The notes: a model not told the origin generated them from the letters alone. Shown: positions 1-7,018, counted from the stretch's first letter. The stretch is DNA of 14,348 nt from an uncultured Dysgonomonas sp. (GCA_937875275.1 CALNCC010000123.1:1-14348); one strand, 5' to 3'. Numbers and translations: made by a program.

Positions 1-654
1 GTGCACTCAGCTTACGCAAAAAATATCATCGTTGGTTTTGCCCGCATGAACGGACAATCGGTTGGTATTGTGGCTAATCAGCCTAAATATATGGCAGGTG
101 TTCTTGATATCAATGCATCTCGCAAGGCTGCGCGTTTCGTGCGTTTCTGCGATGCGTTCAACATACCATTGGTTACATTGGTTGACGTTCCGGGATTCCT
201 TCCGGGAACAGGACAAGAATATGGCGGCGTAATCACACACGGAGCAAAACTTCTTTACGCATACGGAGAAGCTACTGTGCCTAAGGTTACAGTTACCCTT
301 CGCAAGTCTTATGGCGGTTCTCACATTGTGATGAGCTGTAAACAACTTCGTGGCGACCTTAACTACGCTTGGCCAACTGCCGAAATTGCAGTGATGGGTG
401 GAGAAGGTGCAGCAGAAGTGTTATATGCGAAAGACATTAAAGAAGCCGGCGACAAAGCAGCAGAAGTGAAAGCAGAAAAAGTAGCTGAATACAACAAACT
501 TTTCAGCAACCCATACAATGCAGCCCGTTATGGTTATATAGATGATGTTATCGAACCACGCAATACACGTTTCCGTGTAATTCGTGCATTAGAGCAACTG
601 AGAACAAAGAGACAAACAAATCCTGCTAAGAAGCACGATAACTTGCCTCTATAA
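1..654 (+). CDS. mmdA: Carboxyltransferase (alpha) subunit of methylmalonyl-CoA decarboxylase / acyl-CoA carboxylase, 3' part
   Basis: This is the C-terminal 217 codons of a biotin-dependent carboxyltransferase. The 5' part lies outside the window, and the GTG at base 1 is most likely an internal valine, since the family is about 510-520 residues long. The crotonase-like C-terminal half is clear: DVPGFLPGTGQEYGG at about residues 62-76, then THGAKLLYAY, SYGGSHIVMS, and YAWPTAEIAVMGGEGA near 123-138. These segments form the acyl-CoA and biotin pocket in MmdA, PccB and the transcarboxylase 12S subunit. The protein moves CO2 between biotin and an acyl-CoA, probably methylmalonyl-CoA/propionyl-CoA. 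A 58-codon gene begins 20 bases downstream and a biotin carrier follows, so this is one operon. MmdA (decarboxylase) and PccB-like (carboxylase) members cannot be told apart by eye. The family assignment is firm and the substrate is inferred. Confidence 0.9.
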   Translation: MHSAYAKNIIVGFARMNGQSVGIVANQPKYMAGVLDINASRKAARFVRFCDAFNIPLVTLVDVPGFLPGTGQEYGGVITHGAKLLYAYGEATVPKVTVTLRKSYGGSHIVMSCKQLRGDLNYAWPTAEIAVMGGEGAAEVLYAKDIKEAGDKAAEVKAEKVAEYNKLFSNPYNAARYGYIDDVIEPRNTRFRVIRALEQLRTKRQTNPAKKHDNLPL

Positions 655-674
655 TCTCTCTAAAAATAAAAGAT

Positions 675-851
675 ATGAGTGATCAAAATATACCATCAGA
701 AGTATTAGCTGCCATTGCAATGGCAATATACGATATGCAATATCAGCACGATGCAGAAAGCAATGTGTTGACGATAAAACACGTATCGAAAGATTATTTA
801 CCTTGGGCTGACAAGGCAAATGCAATGCTTCAAATGCCAGTAAGAAAATAA
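675..851 (+). CDS. 58-residue protein resembling the soluble tail of OadG/MmdD-type subunits (epsilon-like)
   Basis: This short ORF runs from ATG 675 to TAA 849-851. It begins MSDQNIPSEVLAAIAMAIYD and continues with a VLTIKHV and YLPWADKA segment. That layout (an 'E-AAIAMAIY' helix, an acidic/His patch, then 'LTIK....Y.PW..K') matches, as I remember it, the cytoplasmic C-terminal tail of Bacteroidales OadG-family subunits. The N-terminal membrane helix of those proteins is absent here. Veillonella methylmalonyl-CoA decarboxylase also has a very small epsilon subunit related to the end of its delta subunit, so an epsilon-like role in joining carboxyltransferase and biotin carrier is plausible. 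The gene sits 20 bases after the carboxyltransferase gene and 16 bases before the biotin carrier gene. The position argues strongly that it is a real gene. The functional reading is inference. Confidence 0.75.
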   Translation: MSDQNIPSEVLAAIAMAIYDMQYQHDAESNVLTIKHVSKDYLPWADKANAMLQMPVRK

Positions 852-867
852 AACTTGATAAATTATT

Positions 868-1311
868 ATGAAACAGTTCATATATAGAATCAACGGTCAA
901 GAATACGTTGTTGCCGTTAACAAAATGGATGACTCCCTTGCAGAAGTGGCTGTAAATGGCACTAATTACAAGGTAGAGTTAGTGAATAATGAAGAGGTTA
1001 CTCTTGTTTCTCGTCCTGCGGCAAAAGCTCCGGCAGCTGCTGCTAAGACAGCACCATCGGCTCCGGCTACAAAACCAACTCAATCGTCGGCTACCGGATT
1101 AGGAGTGTTGAAATCTCCGCTTCCGGGAATCGTTGTTGATGTTGCAGTAAATGTTGGAGACAGCGTATCGAAAGGACAAGTGGTAATGACTCTTGAGGCA
1201 ATGAAGATGGAGAACGCATTGAGTGCTCCTATTGCCGGAACAGTAAAAGAAATCTGTGTTGCAGCCGGAGGATCGGTTCTTGAAGGTGTAACATTGTTGG
1301 TTATCGAATAA
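868..1311 (+). CDS. mmdC: Biotin carboxyl carrier protein of methylmalonyl-CoA decarboxylase / acyl-CoA carboxylase (gamma subunit)
   Basis: This 147-residue protein carries covalently bound biotin between the active sites of the complex. It has a small N-terminal beta domain (about residues 1-47) and then a flexible Ala/Pro-rich linker (about 50-75). The biotinyl domain starts at about residue 80, with the entry motif SPLPGIV (83-89) and the biotinylation motif EAMKM at 110-114, where Lys113 is the expected biotin site. The closing half-motif (SAPIAGTV, 119-126) is also present. The length matches gamma subunits such as Veillonella MmdC. The start is preceded only by AT-rich sequence with no Shine-Dalgarno. 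It is the last gene of the operon, because a strong terminator starts 29 bases after the stop. The ion-pumping beta subunit that often follows in decarboxylase operons is not here. Confidence 0.92.
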   Translation: MKQFIYRINGQEYVVAVNKMDDSLAEVAVNGTNYKVELVNNEEVTLVSRPAAKAPAAAAKTAPSAPATKPTQSSATGLGVLKSPLPGIVVDVAVNVGDSVSKGQVVMTLEAMKMENALSAPIAGTVKEICVAAGGSVLEGVTLLVIE

Positions 1312-1340
1312 TCGCAGATTGTACATATAATTGAAAATAG

Positions 1341-1379
1341 AGCAGGGAAAATCCGATGTGATTTTCCCCGCTTTTTTTT
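1341..1379 (+). terminator. Rho-independent terminator of the carboxylase operon
   Basis: A 13-base arm at 1341-1353 pairs with 1360-1372 with one A/C mismatch around a 6-base loop. A run of eight T follows at 1372-1379. It lies 29 bases after the biotin carrier stop and so closes the operon. Confidence 0.9.
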
Positions 1380-1428
1380 ATTATAGTAAAAAATATAAAA
1401 TAAAGATATCCGGAGAGCGTTATTCTTA

Positions 1429-1436
1429 TATCTTTG
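1429..1436 (+). promoter_or_regulatory. Candidate Bacteroidetes -7 box for the lipoprotein gene
   Basis: TATCTTTG matches the Bacteroidetes sigma-ABfr -7 consensus TAnnTTTG exactly. It lies 53 bases before the lipoprotein start, after the preceding terminator. No convincing TTTG -33 element is seen at the usual 19-21 base spacing, so this is a candidate only. Confidence 0.4.
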
Positions 1437-1489
1437 CGTAATATTAAGAATAAGCAAAATATTTACATTATATTTATAAAGAGAGTATT

Positions 1490-1870
1490 ATGAAAAATTT
1501 ATACTTAAAAAACAGTTTTTTAGTGTTGTTGGTATTGAGTTTCGTTTTTGCCGGACTATCATCATGTAGCAGCGACGATGACAACGGAGGAGGCAACTTC
1601 GAACCGTTTACATTAACTTATACCGGCAGCAAATTGCAATTAGTTGGTATGGATACACCAAAAAATGCGTCGGTAGTAGTTGCTGCCACATCAAATTCGG
1701 ATGTGCAAGTAACTTTGAATAACGCTTTGGAAGGGAAGAGTATATTAGTGCTAAAAGGAGGTGTAGTACGTGATTCATCCGGTTATTCCGTTTTTGCCGA
1801 AGGTGATGGTTATGGCTTTGTAGGTATTGTCTCGGATGGAATGATGACAGCGACCATAACAAAAAAATAA
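1490..1870 (+). CDS. Small lipoprotein of unknown function
   Basis: This 126-residue protein has a lipoprotein signal peptide: a basic N-terminus, a hydrophobic core at about residues 9-21, and the lipobox LSSC with Cys26 as the lipidated residue. The residues after the cysteine are SSDDDN and then glycines. Such an acidic stretch right after the cysteine resembles the Bacteroidetes lipoprotein export signal that sends lipoproteins to the cell surface. The remaining ~90 residues alternate hydrophobic and Thr/Ser/Val positions, suggesting a small beta domain. I do not recognise the family. Larger Bacteroides lipoproteins start with similar 'YTGSKL' strands, so it could be a short relative or a remnant of one. 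A promoter-like box lies upstream and a hairpin downstream, so it is probably monocistronic. That it is a lipoprotein is well supported; its function is unknown. Confidence 0.8.
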   Translation: MKNLYLKNSFLVLLVLSFVFAGLSSCSSDDDNGGGNFEPFTLTYTGSKLQLVGMDTPKNASVVVAATSNSDVQVTLNNALEGKSILVLKGGVVRDSSGYSVFAEGDGYGFVGIVSDGMMTATITKK

Positions 1871-1888
1871 CGAACTGATATAAGTAGT

Positions 1889-1924
1889 AAAAGCCTGTTC
1901 CGAAAGGAAGAGGCTTTTGTTATT
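1889..1924 (+). terminator. Hairpin terminator after the lipoprotein gene
   Basis: AAAAGCCT (1889-1896) pairs with AGGCTTTT (1911-1918). An inner TTCC/GGAA pair flanks a GAAA tetraloop (1902-1905), with only a G/G mismatch between the two stems. The hairpin is very stable, but the T-tract after it is short and interrupted. Confidence 0.75.
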
Positions 1925-2050
1925 TCAAACTGAAGCTAAGATGTCGGGGTTGTTGGTATATTCATATAATCTTAGTAATTTTAGAGTCTGTTTAAATCTT
2001 GCTCGCCAAATAAATTACAGCAATTTTTCGTTAGAAAAAAGTAGAAACGA

Positions 2051-3316
2051 ATGAATAAACCTTTGGCAGAACGCCTACGCCCTAAAACATTAGATGACTA
2101 TATCGGACAAAAGCACTTGGTCGGTGAAGGAGCTATTCTCCGCAAGATGATAGATTCGGGACGAATACCATCTTTTTTGTTATGGGGGCCACCGGGAGTT
2201 GGGAAAACTACTTTAGCTCAGATTATTGCCAACACCTTAGATACGCCATTCTATACGCTCAGTGCAATCAACTCGGGAGTGAAAGATGTGCGCGAAGTGA
2301 TAGAACAAGCCAAAAAGAATCGTTTTTTTAGTTCTAACAGTCCTATATTGTTTATCGATGAAATCCATCGATTCTCCAAGTCTCAGCAAGACTCTCTACT
2401 CAATGCCGTCGAGACCGGTATTATCACCCTCATCGGAGCTACCACCGAGAATCCTTCGTTTGAGGTTATACGCCCGCTGTTGTCGCGCTGTCAGGTATAT
2501 GTATTGAAATCACTTGAAAAGGAAGACTTACTGGAGCTTATAGATCGAGCTATAACTCAAGACAGTGTTTTCAAAGCACGAAAAATAGATATACAGGAGA
2601 CCAATGCTCTGTTGCGTTTTTCGGGAGGAGATGCTCGCAAGCTGTTGAATATATTGGATTTGGTTGTTGAGGCTGAAGCTGATGATCCGGTAATTATAAA
2701 AGATAAAATTGTAACAGAACGCCTGCAAGAGAACCCTGCCGCCTATGATAAAGGGGGCGAAATGCACTATGACATCATCTCGGCATTCATCAAATCTATC
2801 AGAGGCAGCAATCCCGATGCTGCTATATATTGGCTTGCCCGTATGGTTGCCGGAGGCGAAGACCCAAAATTCATTGCTCGCAGATTGGTTATATCTGCTT
2901 CGGAAGATATAGGGCTTGCTAATCCTAACGCACTCTTATTAGCCAATGCTTGCTTCGATGCCTTGCAAAAAATCGGTTGGCCCGAAGGGCGTATCATACT
3001 GGCCGAGACAACGATATACCTTGCCACATCTGCCAAGAGCAATTCGGCATATCTATCCATAGATAAGGCTCTTGCCTATGTCAACGAAACCGGTAATTTG
3101 CCTGTTCCCCTTCACTTGAGGAATGCTCCGACAAAGTTGATGAAGGAGCTCGACTATGGCAAAGATTACAAGTATGCCCACAACTACGAAAACAACTTTG
3201 TAGAACAAGATTATACTCCTCAGGAAGTAAAGAATGTCCGCTTTTGGGAACCACAATCTAATCCACAGGAATATAAATTCAAGGAATTTCTTGATAAACT
3301 TCGCAAAGAAAAATAA
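2051..3316 (+). CDS. rarA: Replication-associated recombination protein RarA (MgsA/WRNIP1 family AAA+ ATPase)
   Basis: This 421-residue cytoplasmic AAA+ ATPase acts at stalled or damaged replication forks. It starts with the family signature PLAERLRPKTLDDYIGQKHL (residues 4-23). The ATPase motifs follow: Walker A GPPGVGKTT (46-54), Walker B ILFIDEIH (99-106), sensor-1 GATTENPSF (129-137) and the arginine finger region LLSRC (143-147). The sensor-2 segment SGGDARKLLNILD and the C-terminal tetramerisation domain (about 250-410, with GSNPDAAIYWLARM and the NAPT element) are complete. The length fits the family (about 420-450). The ATG at 2051 lies directly before the conserved N-terminus and has only a purine-rich leader. 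It has its own 180-base upstream gap, so it is probably transcribed alone. The assignment is secure. Confidence 0.97.
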   Translation: MNKPLAERLRPKTLDDYIGQKHLVGEGAILRKMIDSGRIPSFLLWGPPGVGKTTLAQIIANTLDTPFYTLSAINSGVKDVREVIEQAKKNRFFSSNSPILFIDEIHRFSKSQQDSLLNAVETGIITLIGATTENPSFEVIRPLLSRCQVYVLKSLEKEDLLELIDRAITQDSVFKARKIDIQETNALLRFSGGDARKLLNILDLVVEAEADDPVIIKDKIVTERLQENPAAYDKGGEMHYDIISAFIKSIRGSNPDAAIYWLARMVAGGEDPKFIARRLVISASEDIGLANPNALLLANACFDALQKIGWPEGRIILAETTIYLATSAKSNSAYLSIDKALAYVNETGNLPVPLHLRNAPTKLMKELDYGKDYKYAHNYENNFVEQDYTPQEVKNVRFWEPQSNPQEYKFKEFLDKLRKEK

Positions 3317-3330
3317 ACACGTCCATATTC

Positions 3331-3376
3331 ACCGCAAGGAAGAACGCTTGTAGGTATTCAGTTTTGTTTTTTCGAT
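3331..3376 (+). terminator. Weak candidate terminator after rarA
   Basis: An imperfect hairpin (ACC/GGT and CAAG/CTTG pairs within 3331-3354) is followed by a T-rich stretch containing six T. The internal mismatches make this uncertain. Confidence 0.35.
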
Positions 3377-3451
3377 CTTACTTTTATCTGTTATGTGTTC
3401 ATAATAGACCATTTGTTGTATAATGTTTTCTCGAAAATAAAGTCAGAAACA

Positions 3452-3483
3452 TTTGTGTATTAAAATAATAAATCCTTTATTTG
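3452..3483 (+). promoter_or_regulatory. Candidate promoter of the SPFH gene
   Basis: TTTG at 3452-3455 (-33 element) is followed, after a 20-base spacer, by TTTATTTG at 3476-3483. The latter differs from the Bacteroidetes -7 consensus TAnnTTTG only at position 2. The spacing is right, and transcription would start about 20 bases before the SPFH start codon. Confidence 0.45.
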
Positions 3484-3511
3484 TGATATCAAAATAATAT
3501 CAAAATAAATA

Positions 3512-4417
3512 ATGACTATGGAGACAAAAGAACATGGGTTTTTAGGTACAATTATTCCCGGATTTATAGCAATACTTGGTGGAGTTATTCTTTTAGGAAT
3601 TTCTGCTTTTTTGTTATTAACCGAAAATTTCCTATTAGTTGGGGTTGGTATATTGGGATTAATAGGTACTATTCCCGGCACATTTTATGGTTTGATGATG
3701 ATAGAGCCAAATGAAACGAGAGTGATGATTTTCTTTGGAAAATACGATGGTACAGTTACAAAGAATGGGTTCTTCTGGGTAAATCCGTTTTATGAGAAAA
3801 AACGTATTCCTATACGTGCGCGAAATTTGGATATCGAACCTGTAAAGGTAAACGACAAAGTAGGTAATCCGATAATGATTGGTGCTGTATTGGTATGGAA
3901 AGTAAAGGATACCTATAAGGTATATTTCGATATTGATAGTGGAAATAGAACGGCGATCGTAGCTGCCGCAGACTTTGTTAGGATACAGAGCGATGCTGCC
4001 TTGCGTCAAGTTGCCGGATTGTATGCATACGATAACAATAACGCAAGTGATGAAGAAATTACTTTACGGTCGGATGGGGAAGAAGTCAGTCAACGACTCG
4101 AAGAGGAGCTTAACAGCAGGTTGGCAATAGCCGGAATAGAAGTCATTGAAGCTCGGATTAATTATTTGGCATATGCAGCAGAGATAGCAAGTGTCATGCT
4201 TCGTCGCCAACAAGCCGATGCTATAATCTCGGCTCGTGAAAAAATAGTAGAAGGAGCTGTCAGCATGGTTCAACTTGCGTTGAACAAACTGAAAGAAGAA
4301 AATGTTGTCGATCTTGATGAAGAACGCAAAGCGGCAATGGTCAGCAATCTGTTGGTTGTATTATGTGCCGACGAAGCAGCTCAACCAATTGTAAATGCCG
4401 GTACGTTGCATCATTAA
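3512..4417 (+). CDS. SPFH/Band 7 domain membrane protein
   Basis: This 301-residue protein is of the stomatin/prohibitin/flotillin (SPFH) type. Two hydrophobic segments lie at about residues 12-36 and 40-62, separated by a very short turn, so they likely form a membrane hairpin. An SPFH domain follows (about 65-235): the entry segment IEPNETRVMIFFGKYDGTV (64-82), GFFWVNPF (86-93), then 'NLDIEPVKVNDKVGNPIMIG' and the 'RLAIAGIEVIEARINYLAYA' strand-helix unit near 203-222. A charged C-terminal helix containing MLRRQQADAIISAREKIVEGA follows at about 229-249, as in oligomerising SPFH proteins. Such proteins form large membrane rings or scaffolds linked to proteases or membrane microdomains, but the role of this subgroup is not known to me. 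ATG 3512 was chosen; ATG 3518 is a possible alternative. A ribbon-helix-helix gene starts 22 bases downstream and is probably cotranscribed. Confidence 0.93.
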   Translation: MTMETKEHGFLGTIIPGFIAILGGVILLGISAFLLLTENFLLVGVGILGLIGTIPGTFYGLMMIEPNETRVMIFFGKYDGTVTKNGFFWVNPFYEKKRIPIRARNLDIEPVKVNDKVGNPIMIGAVLVWKVKDTYKVYFDIDSGNRTAIVAAADFVRIQSDAALRQVAGLYAYDNNNASDEEITLRSDGEEVSQRLEEELNSRLAIAGIEVIEARINYLAYAAEIASVMLRRQQADAIISAREKIVEGAVSMVQLALNKLKEENVVDLDEERKAAMVSNLLVVLCADEAAQPIVNAGTLHH

Positions 4418-4439
4418 TCTGTTGGTTTGAATAAATAAA

Positions 4440-4616
4440 ATGTCAAAGAAAGAGAATAGCACAAAGAATTTCGTTCTACGTATCGATGCAGAAATGATGG
4501 AGGCGATAGAAAAATGGGCTGCTGATGAGTTCAGAAGCACCAATGGGCAGATACAGTATATTCTCGATCAGGCATTGAAAAAATCAGGACGATTAAAGAA
4601 AAAGAAAACAGAGTAA
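4440..4616 (+). CDS. 58-residue Arc/CopG-like ribbon-helix-helix protein
   Basis: This short ORF runs from ATG 4440 to TAA 4614-4616. After a basic start it has the strand KNFVLRIDAEMMEAIEKWA (9-27), then ADEFRSTNGQIQYILDQALKK (28-48), and a Lys-rich tail. A short beta strand of the form 'F.LRID', followed by two helices joined around an 'RSTNGQI' turn, is the layout of Arc/MetJ/CopG ribbon-helix-helix DNA-binding proteins, which bind DNA as dimers. The gene begins 22 bases after the SPFH stop and a strong terminator follows, so the two form one unit. It may repress its own operon, or it may be the small fixed partner of this SPFH subgroup. No toxin gene lies next to it. The fold call is good; the target is unknown. 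Confidence 0.8.
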   Translation: MSKKENSTKNFVLRIDAEMMEAIEKWAADEFRSTNGQIQYILDQALKKSGRLKKKKTE

Positions 4617-4664
4617 TTATTTGATAGAACCGCCCCTAAATCTTGAGCAAGGATCAGTATGGAG

Positions 4665-4706
4665 GTGCTACTTTTGGGGACAAAAAGTAGCACTTCTTGT
4701 TTTTTC
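4665..4706 (+). terminator. Strong Rho-independent terminator of the SPFH/ribbon-helix-helix unit
   Basis: A perfect 11-base stem (4665-4675 with 4683-4693) encloses a 7-base loop and is followed by TTCTTG and six T. It lies between convergent genes. The minus-strand side lacks a T-tract, so it mainly serves plus-strand transcripts. Confidence 0.92.
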
Positions 4707-4720
4707 ATATCTTTCTTGGA

Positions 4721-5632
4721 TCATTCTCTATAATCTTTCCTGTAACTTGTTCTCGTTTTTGTTGGAAAATCATCCGGAACAGGTTGCGTAACCTTACCTG
4801 TTGCAGCCCATTCGCTGCCTCTTAACAGTAAAGTCTGAAAACCGGCGCACTGCATCGAAGGATTATTTTCGATGCTTTCACCCGTATGCCCAAGCATGGT
4901 GTGAAATATTCGCCCTTTGCCATAGGCGACAGTAAATATGAGTGGCTCTTCTCGTCCCGATCCGTTAGTATCAAGAGTTGAGGTTGCTGTGTACAGAATG
5001 TCTTTTATATTGCCGGGGCCTCTCATACGATCATAAAGCTCATCTATTGTGTGCTTCCATTCAGTAGGCAATCCCATCGTAATGGGATGTTGTTGGTTGC
5101 GTGATTGGAGAACATACTCATGCTGTTTCCCGTGCGAACCACCAATACCTGCGGAATCGTCTTTCATCAATCCTCCATCTTTCCAATATACCCAAGGACC
5201 GGACTTTTCGTTGCGATCGTTCCATCCTCCCAGCGCAATTATCTCGTTATACTCTTTCCAGTCGGGGAAAGCATTATTGGCAGCGTGATATATAACTACG
5301 CCACCTCCATTCTTCACATATTTCAAAAAACCATCGCGGGTATCTTGAGGCCAATCCTCTCCCACATAGTCCACCACAACCAATTGATATGGAGAAAAAT
5401 CAATCTTGAATGTATTCATATCTTCTCCTTGTGCCGGAGATACAGCTATATCAACGTCAAATATTTTAGAACTTTCGAGCGTTTGTTTGATCGCGATATG
5501 ACTTACTTGCCAGTTATGATTGTTCTGACCAGTGATAATCAATGTCTTTATTGGAGTGGGAGAGGAGGAATGACATGATACGGTAAATAGAAAACACAAT
5601 AATGTAAGTAAATAATATTTAAGTTGTTTCAT
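4721..5632 (-). CDS. ThuA-like (trehalose-utilisation family) lipoprotein
   Basis: This 303-residue exported protein has a lipoprotein signal with lipobox TVSC and lipid Cys20, followed by a Ser/Pro-rich spacer. The rest is a ThuA-like domain, which has a class-I glutamine amidotransferase-like fold. Its elements are: TLIITGQNNHNWQ (30-42); PYQLVVVDYVGEDWP (81-95); the 'NGGGVVIYHAANNAF' turn (108-122), where Cys is replaced as usual in ThuA; GGSHGKQHEY (164-173); HPITMGLP (182-189); the HTIDELY segment (194-200); and the end motif YGKGRIFHTMLGH (237-249). Several conserved His residues (116, 167, 171, 244, 249) could bind metal. ThuA relatives are tied to 3-keto-disaccharide turnover, and in Bacteroidetes they are common in secreted sugar-degrading sets. 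No such partner is next to it here, so the substrate is unknown. It is flanked by terminators and appears to be transcribed alone. Confidence 0.9.
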   Translation of the reverse strand: MKQLKYYLLTLLCFLFTVSCHSSSPTPIKTLIITGQNNHNWQVSHIAIKQTLESSKIFDVDIAVSPAQGEDMNTFKIDFSPYQLVVVDYVGEDWPQDTRDGFLKYVKNGGGVVIYHAANNAFPDWKEYNEIIALGGWNDRNEKSGPWVYWKDGGLMKDDSAGIGGSHGKQHEYVLQSRNQQHPITMGLPTEWKHTIDELYDRMRGPGNIKDILYTATSTLDTNGSGREEPLIFTVAYGKGRIFHTMLGHTGESIENNPSMQCAGFQTLLLRGSEWAATGKVTQPVPDDFPTKTRTSYRKDYRE

Positions 5633-5732
5633 GGCGGTATAATTTTAGATTAACGAATATACAATAAATAATTTAGTAGAGGATGAAATGTTTACAAACA
5701 ACAAATTTTATTGCCTACCTTTCTTATAGGAT

Positions 5733-5783
5733 AAAAAAAACTGTAAGCAATGATATTCAAAAGTATCAAATTCTTACAGTTTT
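5733..5783 (-). terminator. Rho-independent terminator of purM
   Basis: An 11-base perfect stem (5737-5747 with 5773-5783) encloses a 25-base loop containing a further small GATA/TATC pairing. On the minus strand it ends in eight T (5733-5740). It lies about 45 bases after the purM stop. Confidence 0.85.
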
Positions 5784-5826
5784 AAATATAGGTAGAATAA
5801 TTAGATAGTCTCAGACTTCAATCTAA

Positions 5827-6996
5827 TCAGTATTTGAATGTTCCGTATTCACTTTCGATGATCAATTCTTTTGTCCCTGATGGTTCTACATATCCAACAA
5901 CCTGAGCCTCAATGCTAAACGATTTTGAAATTGCTATTATATCTTCAGCATATTGTGGAGAAACATATATTTCCATACGGTGTCCCATATTAAATACTTT
6001 ATACATCTCTTTCCAGTCAGTACCGGATTGCTCATGTATCAGTTTAAACAACGGCGGAATAGGGAACATGTTATTCTTTGTAATCTTAACATTATCAACA
6101 AAATGAAGCACTTTCGTTTGCGCTCCACCCGAACAATGTACCATTCCGTGTATTACCGAGCGATATTTATCCAAGATGGTTTTTACAACTGGTGCGTAGG
6201 TGCGGGTAGGGGAGAGGACCAACTTTCCGGCATCAATACCCAAACCTTCTATTGCGTCCGTCAACTTCATATTTCCGGAATATATAAGATCAGACGGGAT
6301 GGCCGCATCATAACTCTCGGGATATTTTTCTGCTAAATATTTAGCAAATACATCATGTCGAGCCGATGTCAAACCATTACTGCCCATACCTCCATTATAT
6401 TCTTTTTCATATGCCGCCTGTCCGTACGAGGACAATCCGACAATAACGTCTCCAGCCCGAATATTATCATTAGATATAACATCCGCTCGTTTCATCCGAC
6501 AAGTTACGGTGCTGTCTACAATTATAGTACGCACCAAATCACCGACATCGGCGGTCTCTCCTCCTGTTGGATATATATTTACGCCTAACGATGATAATTC
6601 TTCGCACAGATCGTTTGTTCCATTTATAATAGCAGATATAACTTCTCCCGGGATGAGCATTTTGTTACGTCCGATGGTAGATGACAATAGAATGTTGTCT
6701 GTTGCTCCTACACATAACAAGTCATCGATATTCATTATCAAGGCATCTTGTGCTATTCCTTTCCAAACAGATATATCTCCGGTTTCTTTCCAATACATAT
6801 ATGCTAACGATGATTTTGTTCCAGCTCCGTCAGCATGCATTATATTGCAGTAATCAGCGTCTCCACCTAATATATCAGGTATTATTTTGCAGAAAGCTTT
6901 TGGGAATAATCCTTTATCAAGGTTCTTGATCGCATTGTGTACATCTTCTTTAGATGCAGAAACACCTCTCTGGTCGTATCTTTGATTATCAGCCAT
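5827..6996 (-). CDS. purM: Phosphoribosylformylglycinamidine cyclo-ligase (AIR synthase), Bacteroidetes type
   Basis: This 389-residue PurM/PurL-superfamily enzyme is expected to form aminoimidazole ribonucleotide from FGAM with ATP, the fifth step of purine synthesis. It opens with YDQRGVSASKEDVHNA (6-21). The nucleotide-binding residues follow: HADGAGTKSSLAY (54-66), DDLLCVGATDNIL (91-103), IPGEVISAIINGT (115-127) and GGETADVGD (145-153). A GLSSYGQ..YE...NGGMGSNGLTSARHDVF stretch comes later. The C-terminal half contains LVLSPTRTYAPVV and the HRMEIYV/AQVVGYVE end motif. It is about 40 residues longer than E. coli PurM (345) and reads GGETADVGD where E. coli has GGETAEMP. I recall this as the usual form in Bacteroidales, where databases vary between 'PurM' and 'AIR synthase-related protein'. 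No other pur gene is nearby, and terminators flank it on both sides, so it is monocistronic. Confidence 0.88.
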   Translation of the reverse strand: MADNQRYDQRGVSASKEDVHNAIKNLDKGLFPKAFCKIIPDILGGDADYCNIMHADGAGTKSSLAYMYWKETGDISVWKGIAQDALIMNIDDLLCVGATDNILLSSTIGRNKMLIPGEVISAIINGTNDLCEELSSLGVNIYPTGGETADVGDLVRTIIVDSTVTCRMKRADVISNDNIRAGDVIVGLSSYGQAAYEKEYNGGMGSNGLTSARHDVFAKYLAEKYPESYDAAIPSDLIYSGNMKLTDAIEGLGIDAGKLVLSPTRTYAPVVKTILDKYRSVIHGMVHCSGGAQTKVLHFVDNVKITKNNMFPIPPLFKLIHEQSGTDWKEMYKVFNMGHRMEIYVSPQYAEDIIAISKSFSIEAQVVGYVEPSGTKELIIESEYGTFKY

Positions 6997-7018
6997 TATA
7001 TGTTAAATTTATGAATAG

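Noticed and set aside
1..3. GTG at base 1 as the real start of the carboxyltransferase gene
   Set aside because: The family is about 510 residues and the frame begins in the middle of its C-terminal half, so the gene is cut by the window edge and GTG is an internal Val.
4440..4616. Toxin-antitoxin module based on the ribbon-helix-helix protein
   Set aside because: No toxin-sized gene is adjacent. The upstream gene is an SPFH membrane protein and a terminator follows directly.
5105..5578. 157-codon plus-strand frame
   Set aside because: It lies opposite the well-supported ThuA-like gene, has no family resemblance and has an irregular composition; it is a shadow frame.
6509..6853. 114-codon plus-strand frame opposite purM
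   Set aside because: It is antisense to conserved PurM motifs and shows no features of its own.
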